Shown here: positions 58,897 to 64,000 of the stretch, in pieces
Layout: each line of letters starts with the position of its first letter
Numbering within the stretch: the first letter of the stretch is position 1
Assembly (NCBI GenBank): GCA_900199655.1
Contig: FZRE01000007.1
Coordinates: 101,371-165,370, forward strand
Reading direction: 5' to 3'
Origin: Prevotellaceae bacterium KH2P17
GTDB taxonomy: Bacteria > Bacteroidota > Bacteroidia > Bacteroidales > Bacteroidaceae
DNA length: 64,000 nt
Position numbers and translations under genes: made by a program
Notes under the pieces: generated by a model
What the model was told of the DNA's origin: nothing
The model's input: the letters and a program-made list of their open reading frames with translations, nothing else
Databases searched by the model: none

Positions 58897-60726
58897 TTAA
58901 TTCAGGTTGATACTATAGATACAGAGCTTATTCTCGTCACCGTTGTCGGTGCCCTTATATACTCCCAGGCAGAGTGTTACGTCCTTACCGTTGAATTCCG
59001 AGAGATCGTACTGGAAGGTGGCATATCCTTCCGGATTTCCAGTTCCTCCGTCTTCATGTATGAACCAAACACTGCCGCTTTCGGCATTTCCCCATTTGTT
59101 GGCTGAAACCAGTGAGGGAGCGATATGCTTTACGTTCATGTCATTGTCGATAGCCGTCAATTTAAAATAGGTTGCATTGTTGCCGTTGAAGTTGCGGCAC
59201 CTTAACACCAGGTGGTCGTGACCGGTCTGGATGGAGAATTTGGCATAGAAGTAGGCTTGCGGCTCCGTAAGGCTCACGGGAGTGCCGCCTCCGTTGGTCT
59301 TCATCACAAATCCTTCACCGGCAAAGGGCTCCGTATCTTTATGCAGTGGTACAAACGACCACAGTGCGCCTATATGAGCCACGTCGCGCCACGAATGGTA
59401 AGCCTTGCCGTAATCGTCGCGATTTCCGCTCTGAGGAGAAACTCCCGAGAAGCTCCACATGGTCTGCGGCATGGTTGAGCGAACCATTTCCCGGGTTAAT
59501 CCCCAGCCGGAGAGCTCTTCGTTTACCGGAGTTCCCGTCAGCCATCCCCAGTTACCTTCGGGTACAGCCTGATTGTTGAAGGCGATACGCCGCAATACAA
59601 GCTGCTTCCAGTAGTCACCCTGACGGGCTCTGTAGATACCTACTGCTATCACAACATCCTTTCCTACGTACTGGCTCAGGTCAAAGACCTCGCTGGAGTA
59701 GCTTCCGTCGGTACGGTCGAGCGTACGGTTGTCGCCCAGTTTTACTGCAGTGGGCTCTCCGACACTCATGTCAATCACCTGCACACCCCACACCGTAGGG
59801 TCATCGGCCGAGGTACTATGGCTGCGACATTGTATGGTCATGATTTTGTTGTCTTCCGTTACATGCTTCCATCCATAGATGTAAGAGTCAAAGTTGTTTA
59901 AGTCGGCAGCGTGCAGCTTCCCCTCCTCGTCATTCTGTATCTGCAAGGTGGTACCTTCGTTCTGCTCTTCCCACCATCCGTAGAAGTCAAATGTTGCCAT
60001 GAAGTCGGTAGACCAGTCCCAGTGGGGATAGCTTTCGCCATTGCGCCCGCCGCGATATTCGTTGTAATACCAGTGGTCGCCATTCAGCAGATCGTCCAGG
60101 GTTTTATGCGGCAAAATCTGCCGTCCGCCCATCGTAAGGTCTATGGTAGCCACGCCATCCACAAATCCGTCAATTCCCACCGTACGGGTGATGGTCTCGT
60201 ATCCGTTGGCACTAAAGGTAACGGTATAGGCATCAAGCGGCAGATTGTCGATAACATACTTGCCATCGGCACCGGTTGTAACCGACTGCGTTTCGCTGAT
60301 GCTTACCTTTACATCTTTCATCGGCACGTTGCCATGCTTGGCATCGAGCACCGTTCCTTCAATTCTGGCCGCAGCATACTCCATGCTTGCGTTTACCAGA
60401 GCCACCCCCTCGCTAAAGCTCTTGGGGGTTATGGTCACACTGATGGTAAGGTAGTTCTTCTTTGTAAAGGTGATGATGCTTTTCCCTACGCTCACACCTT
60501 CGAGCGTAAACTCGCCGTTGGCATTGGTGGTAGCGGTTTGGCCGTCGGCCGTTGCTACAGCCACACCCTCCAACGGAGCGTTGTAGTCATCGGTTATTAC
60601 GCCGGTCACGGTACCCACACCCAGGTTTGTGCTTCTCGTGTCATCGTCGTCACTGCATCCGGCAACGGTGAATCCGAGATTTACTGCCAACAGCAGAAAC
60701 AGCAGCTTGTAAAAGATACTTTTCAT
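58897..60726 (-). CDS. Surface lipoprotein with two carboxypeptidase-regulatory-like domains (putative glycan-binding protein)
   Basis: 609 residues from the ATG at 60726. The signal ends TVAGCSDDDDT at Cys24; the acidic residues point to surface export. Two beta-sandwich repeats (GTVTGVITDDYNAPLEGVAVAT near 36-57, and EGTVLDAKHGNVPMKDVKVS near 120) act as spacers, and a long C-terminal region (about 205-609) has two jelly-roll-like parts (SEVFDLSQYVGKDVVIAVGIYR; ATFQYDLSEFNGKDVTLCLGVY). This resembles a surface glycan-binding protein. It is unusual in being first in the operon, before the GH76 and SusC genes. Confidence 0.82.
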   Translation of the reverse strand: MKSIFYKLLFLLLAVNLGFTVAGCSDDDDTRSTNLGVGTVTGVITDDYNAPLEGVAVATADGQTATTNANGEFTLEGVSVGKSIITFTKKNYLTISVTITPKSFSEGVALVNASMEYAAARIEGTVLDAKHGNVPMKDVKVSISETQSVTTGADGKYVIDNLPLDAYTVTFSANGYETITRTVGIDGFVDGVATIDLTMGGRQILPHKTLDDLLNGDHWYYNEYRGGRNGESYPHWDWSTDFMATFDFYGWWEEQNEGTTLQIQNDEEGKLHAADLNNFDSYIYGWKHVTEDNKIMTIQCRSHSTSADDPTVWGVQVIDMSVGEPTAVKLGDNRTLDRTDGSYSSEVFDLSQYVGKDVVIAVGIYRARQGDYWKQLVLRRIAFNNQAVPEGNWGWLTGTPVNEELSGWGLTREMVRSTMPQTMWSFSGVSPQSGNRDDYGKAYHSWRDVAHIGALWSFVPLHKDTEPFAGEGFVMKTNGGGTPVSLTEPQAYFYAKFSIQTGHDHLVLRCRNFNGNNATYFKLTAIDNDMNVKHIAPSLVSANKWGNAESGSVWFIHEDGGTGNPEGYATFQYDLSEFNGKDVTLCLGVYKGTDNGDENKLCIYSINLN

Positions 60727-60785
60727 GTTCAATGTTATTTTAGGTTAGTTGATGCAACAGTTAACAGCAGGCTTGCTTGATTGTG

Positions 60786-60822
60786 CAATGATACAAAACA
60801 TCTGGTTAAACCACAGGTTAAA
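60786..60822 (-). promoter_or_regulatory. Direct repeat overlapping a possible promoter of the mannan operon
   Basis: GGTTAAA occurs twice on the plus strand (60804-60810 and 60816-60822), 12 bp apart. Just beside it on the minus strand TATCATTG (60786-60793, one mismatch to TAnnTTTG) could be a -7 box, placing the repeat over the -33 position, the place for an activator site. Confidence 0.35.
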
Positions 60823-60884
60823 AACCCATTAAATCAAAAAATATTGTACTAACCCATTCCTTTTTTGTTTCAAAACGCCGGCTG

Positions 60885-60892
60885 CAAAGCTA
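60885..60892 (-). promoter_or_regulatory. Alternative -7 box of the mannan operon
   Basis: TAGCTTTG on the minus strand, about 160 bases before the first operon gene. No TTG at 19-20 bases upstream, so it is weaker than the regulator's promoter. Confidence 0.4.
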
Positions 60893-60910
60893 AAATAAAC
60901 CGCACCGGCC

Positions 60911-60941
60911 TTGCCGGAAAGCCAAAAACTTGCTATCTTTG
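60911..60941 (+). promoter_or_regulatory. Promoter of the Kelch/winged-helix regulator
   Basis: TTG (60911-60913), 20 bases, TATCTTTG (60934-60941); leader of about 30 bases before the ATG at 60975. Confidence 0.7.
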
Positions 60942-60974
60942 CACTTACACACTACGAACCGGTTAATTCCTTTC

Positions 60975-63473
60975 ATGAGCAGAGCAGGCTACATACTTTG
61001 GTTGATTGCGGTTATTTTACCTTGCAAAGCCATTGCACAAGGGTTAATTTTCCAGAACCCGGCAAACTCTATCGAGAGACGTACTTCTTTCGATGTGTTC
61101 AATCATGATGAGATAATTTTCGAGAAGTATCTGGACATAACCTTCGACATGCAGCTTCCGCTTGCCGAAGAGGTGGGTTACATTGTCCGCATCATCGACC
61201 GGCCGAGCAAGCAAATCTACAACGTATTCTACGACGGGCGCGGGAACGACTATTTCGAGCTGAACGAAGAGGGCCGGAAATGTATCATCATGAGCCCCTT
61301 TAACCGCAACGAACTGCGCCGCAAGCAGTGGTTCAAGGTCAGGCTGCTGTTTGACATGGAACACAAAACCATCAGCCTGACCATTGACGGCAAGCAACAC
61401 AGCACCCGCAAGACCTCGTTGCCCGGCCAGCTTACGCCGCAAATCATCTTCGGCCGCAGCGACTACCTGATAGACGTGCCCTCGTTTGCCATGAAGAACC
61501 TGGTCATCAGGAGCTCCGCCCACAACTACACCTTCCCGCTCAGCCAGGCCCAGGGCAACGACGTGTACACAGCGGCGGGAGTCAAGACGGGCTACGTGCT
61601 CAATCCACACTGGCGTATAAACGATGCCTACCACTGGCGGCAGCTGATGTCCTACTCTTCCCGGACCGTGGCCGGAGCCAACTTCAACGCCCGCCGGCAA
61701 GAAGTGTACTACTACAACAGCGACACCTTATTTATATATAGCCTCACATCGCGCCAGTTCCGCAAGATACCCTTCGCCTCTCCCTGCCCCGTACAGCTTT
61801 ATCTGGGCACCAACTTCATTGACGAGAGCAACAACCGGCTCTACACGTACGAAACCTTCCGCGAGGGCAAGCGTGACGAGGAGCCCTCCATTGCCAGCCT
61901 GAACCTCGACACGTACAGGTGGAGCACCGAAGCCATCGTACAGATAAACGAAGGCCAGATGCACCACCACGGCTCCTACTTCGACCCGCGCCGGGGCGAG
62001 TACACCATCTACGGAGGCTTTGCCAACATGCGCTACAACGACATGTTCTACACCTACAACGTGAACGACCACCACTGGAGCATGCGCCACGACATACGGG
62101 GAGAGAAATTCCCGCGCTATTTCCAGGCTATGGGGTACGACAAATCGCGCTACGTGTACATCTTCGGCGGCATGGGGAACGAATCGGGCGACCAGACCGT
62201 AGGGCGCCGCTTCTTCTACGACCTGCACCGACTGGACACCCGGACCAACAAGGTTGAAAAGCTGTGGGACCTGGACTGGGGCAACCGCCAAAACGTAGTA
62301 GTGGCCCGCAGCATGGTGATACGCGGCCCTTACTTTTACGTACTCTGCTATTCCGAGTTCCTTTCCGATTCCTGGCTCAAGCTCTATCGTTTCTCGCTAC
62401 GCAACGGCAGCCACCAGCTTCTGGGCGACTCCATCCCCATACACCCCGACCGCATCGAGACCGATGCCAACCTCTACTACGACCCGTTGCTCCGTCAGTT
62501 CGTGGCAACGGTGCTCGAGTTCAGTAACGAGAAGAGCTCGCAGCTGCGCGCCTACGCCATTAACGACCCCGTGCTTACCGAGGCCCAGTTCGCCCAAGCC
62601 TGCAAGTTGCCGCCTAACCGCTGGTACCCGTGGCTGGCAGCGGCCGCTCTGCTGCTAACGGGCGGCGGCCTGCTGGCCTTCCAACGCGCCCGCCGCAAAC
62701 GCAGGCAGCAGCTGGCACAGTTCAGCACTCGGCCGGAGATGGAAGAAGAACCGCAGCGACCCAACAGCGTATGCCTGTTTGGAGAGTTCACGGTGCACAG
62801 CCGCACCAACCACGACATAACCTATCTGTTTACCGACAAGCTCAAACAAGTGTTCTGCCTGCTGCTGCAGTACAGCGATGCCGACGGCATCTCGTCGCGC
62901 CGGCTGGGCAACGTGATGTGGGGAGAGAAGCCACCCGAGAAAATAAAAAACTCCCGGAGCGTGGCCATCAACCACCTGCGCAAGGTGCTGCAGGAGCTCG
63001 ACGGCATCGAGGTTGTTTACCGCAACGGCTACTTCAGGCTGCAGATGCAGCCGCCGTTTTACTGCGACTACACCGAGCTGAAGGCCATCATTGCAGCCGG
63101 CGAGGCCATGGAACGCCGCATGGCAGTGCTCGCCATCCTGCACAGAGGCAAGTTCCTGGAGTTTATGAACATGCCTGCGATGGATTCACTCAAGAATGAG
63201 ACCGACGAAAGACTGGTGCCCACACTCACCGAAATCATGAAACAATCGTTCGCGGCGCAGGAATATCGCGTCACGATATGGTGCATCGAAGAGCTGTTTG
63301 TCATCGATCCCGTTAACGAACGGGCCTTCGGTTGCCAGCAGAAAGTCCTCAAGCGCATGGGCAAGGAGTTCGAGTTGCAGGAAGCCCGCCGCCGTTTTCA
63401 CGACGAATACCGCAAGCTGATGGGCGAAGAATACCAGGAAACCGACAGTGCCCCCATCCTCCCGCTGTTCTGA
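60975..63473 (+). CDS. Membrane-spanning one-component regulator: periplasmic LamG/Kelch sensor, cytosolic winged helix
   Basis: 832 residues from the ATG at 60975. Signal-like segment 1-22; a lectin/LamG-like beta-sandwich (about 23-190); Kelch-type repeats (about 225-530: TIYGGFANMRYNDMFYTYN, YVYIFGGMGNESGDQTVG); one transmembrane helix (551-570) followed by RARRKRRQQ; an OmpR/ToxR-type winged helix (about 601-692) ending in the RNGYFRLQ wing; and a helical BTAD-like tail (about 697-820). It would sense a glycan or protein in the periplasm and bind DNA directly in the cytosol. It is divergent from the mannan operon and is probably its regulator. No kinase or receiver domain is present. Confidence 0.85.
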   Translation: MSRAGYILWLIAVILPCKAIAQGLIFQNPANSIERRTSFDVFNHDEIIFEKYLDITFDMQLPLAEEVGYIVRIIDRPSKQIYNVFYDGRGNDYFELNEEGRKCIIMSPFNRNELRRKQWFKVRLLFDMEHKTISLTIDGKQHSTRKTSLPGQLTPQIIFGRSDYLIDVPSFAMKNLVIRSSAHNYTFPLSQAQGNDVYTAAGVKTGYVLNPHWRINDAYHWRQLMSYSSRTVAGANFNARRQEVYYYNSDTLFIYSLTSRQFRKIPFASPCPVQLYLGTNFIDESNNRLYTYETFREGKRDEEPSIASLNLDTYRWSTEAIVQINEGQMHHHGSYFDPRRGEYTIYGGFANMRYNDMFYTYNVNDHHWSMRHDIRGEKFPRYFQAMGYDKSRYVYIFGGMGNESGDQTVGRRFFYDLHRLDTRTNKVEKLWDLDWGNRQNVVVARSMVIRGPYFYVLCYSEFLSDSWLKLYRFSLRNGSHQLLGDSIPIHPDRIETDANLYYDPLLRQFVATVLEFSNEKSSQLRAYAINDPVLTEAQFAQACKLPPNRWYPWLAAAALLLTGGGLLAFQRARRKRRQQLAQFSTRPEMEEEPQRPNSVCLFGEFTVHSRTNHDITYLFTDKLKQVFCLLLQYSDADGISSRRLGNVMWGEKPPEKIKNSRSVAINHLRKVLQELDGIEVVYRNGYFRLQMQPPFYCDYTELKAIIAAGEAMERRMAVLAILHRGKFLEFMNMPAMDSLKNETDERLVPTLTEIMKQSFAAQEYRVTIWCIEELFVIDPVNERAFGCQQKVLKRMGKEFELQEARRRFHDEYRKLMGEEYQETDSAPILPLF

Positions 63474-63692
63474 TACAGCAGCTCTGCCACGCCGGTGCCG
63501 GAGCAACGGGCAGGCCAAGCGTGGAGACGAAGTGACAAAACAGCCGTAAGCCAGCGCCCACACTGCCGTCTCGGCCGGAATTGCAGCCCCCTTCCGCAGC
63601 CGCAACATCATTGAGAACAGGCTCCCCAACTCACCGTTAAGGGCTGGAAACTGCAAATCATTAAGAATCAGTAAGTTACAACCAAGCAAGTA

Positions 63693-63773
63693 AAAGGTAT
63701 CCTTCAAGCCCCCTGAAGGGCATCTTCAAGGGGCTTGAAGCTATGGGTCAAGGGCCTTGAAGGATAGCTTCGG
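63693..63773. repeat. Family C repeat, copy 5
   Basis: Half-sites begin at 63703, 63725 and 63747 (GTCAAG), exactly 22 bp apart, each with a CTTGAAG or CTGAAG partner. It follows the regulator stop by about 220 bases with no gene in between. Confidence 0.85.
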
Positions 63774-63843
63774 TTTTCGCACTCGTAAGAATTTGTTTTT
63801 TAACTACTTGCGGGCAAAAGTTTCATAGCATATTTTCCGAAAA

Positions 63844-63987
63844 TATCATCCCCGCCTGTCCTCCCCTTTCCAAGGGGAGGATACCGGTTTGTTTTACTGC
63901 TGTCGTTATCTTGCTGGTTACCACTCATTAGCAGAAATGCGGCCAGCGGTTCCTCCCCTTGGAAAGGGGAGGTTAGGAGGGGATGAT
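63844..63987. repeat. Family B pair (reverse then forward)
   Basis: Reverse B at 63844-63885 and forward B at 63948-63987, the opposite order to the F-R pairs inside the composites. The window ends here. Confidence 0.85.
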
Positions 63988-64000
63988 GTTCAGCAGCCGG

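Overview
The window looks like a chromosome segment of a Bacteroidales bacterium, most likely a Prevotellaceae member. Reasons: a SusC/SusD pair, a fimbrillin-type lipoprotein, NigD-like and DUF4840-like lipoproteins, acidic residues just after many lipoprotein cysteines, and promoters of the Bacteroidetes form TTG-N19-20-TAnnTTTG in front of many genes. I saw no tRNA, rRNA, CRISPR array, transposase or integrase. Names rest on reading motifs by eye; no database search was possible.

Layout. 1-9700: tail of a probable outer-membrane barrel gene, a 31-codon membrane peptide with its own promoter, pckA, upp, a patatin phospholipase, a small membrane protein, a surface serpin, a hemolysin III family protein and a membrane protein. 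9700-21461: RNase R, then an envelope-lipid run (epimerase-type reductase, PAP2 enzyme, MiaB, ABC exporter, LTA-synthase-like transferase, lipid A-type acyltransferase, GT11 fucosyltransferase). 22873-31117: RteC-like protein, GH92 mannosidase, GNAT, CE2 esterase, GH20 hexosaminidase, secreted esterase, lipoprotein. 32052-39004: an ECF sigma factor next to a protein that appears to span both membranes, NigD-like and DUF4840-like lipoproteins, a flavodoxin-fold protein, a primary-type sigma factor, SerB and a MaoC-type hydratase. 39425-47413: second GH20, lipoprotein, small peptide plus fimbrillin, and 2-oxoacid:ferredoxin oxidoreductase. 48277-63473: glutaminase-family protein, then a mannan-type utilisation locus (DUF3823, SusD, SusC, GH76, surface lipoprotein) facing a membrane-spanning Kelch/winged-helix regulator.

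The genes suggest a glycan forager: GH92, GH76, two GH20s, CE2 and another esterase would trim mannose-rich and N-acetylhexosamine-containing glycans, with uptake by SusC/D; PEP carboxykinase and the ferredoxin-dependent oxidoreductase fit fermentative carbon metabolism.

The most unusual content is intergenic. At least four repeat families fill the gaps: A (three CGACA-NN-TGTCG dyads), B (a hairpin with a CCTCCCC stem, in alternating orientation), C (three TTCAAG...CTTGAA dyads) and D (a GACAGAGTAACAGAG core, often in 66-bp tandem units). Three gaps hold the same roughly 320-bp palindromic composite built from D and B. Families A, C and D all keep a 22-bp register, with family E-type repeats close to it. 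I regard this phased repeat system as the best candidate for something undescribed here.
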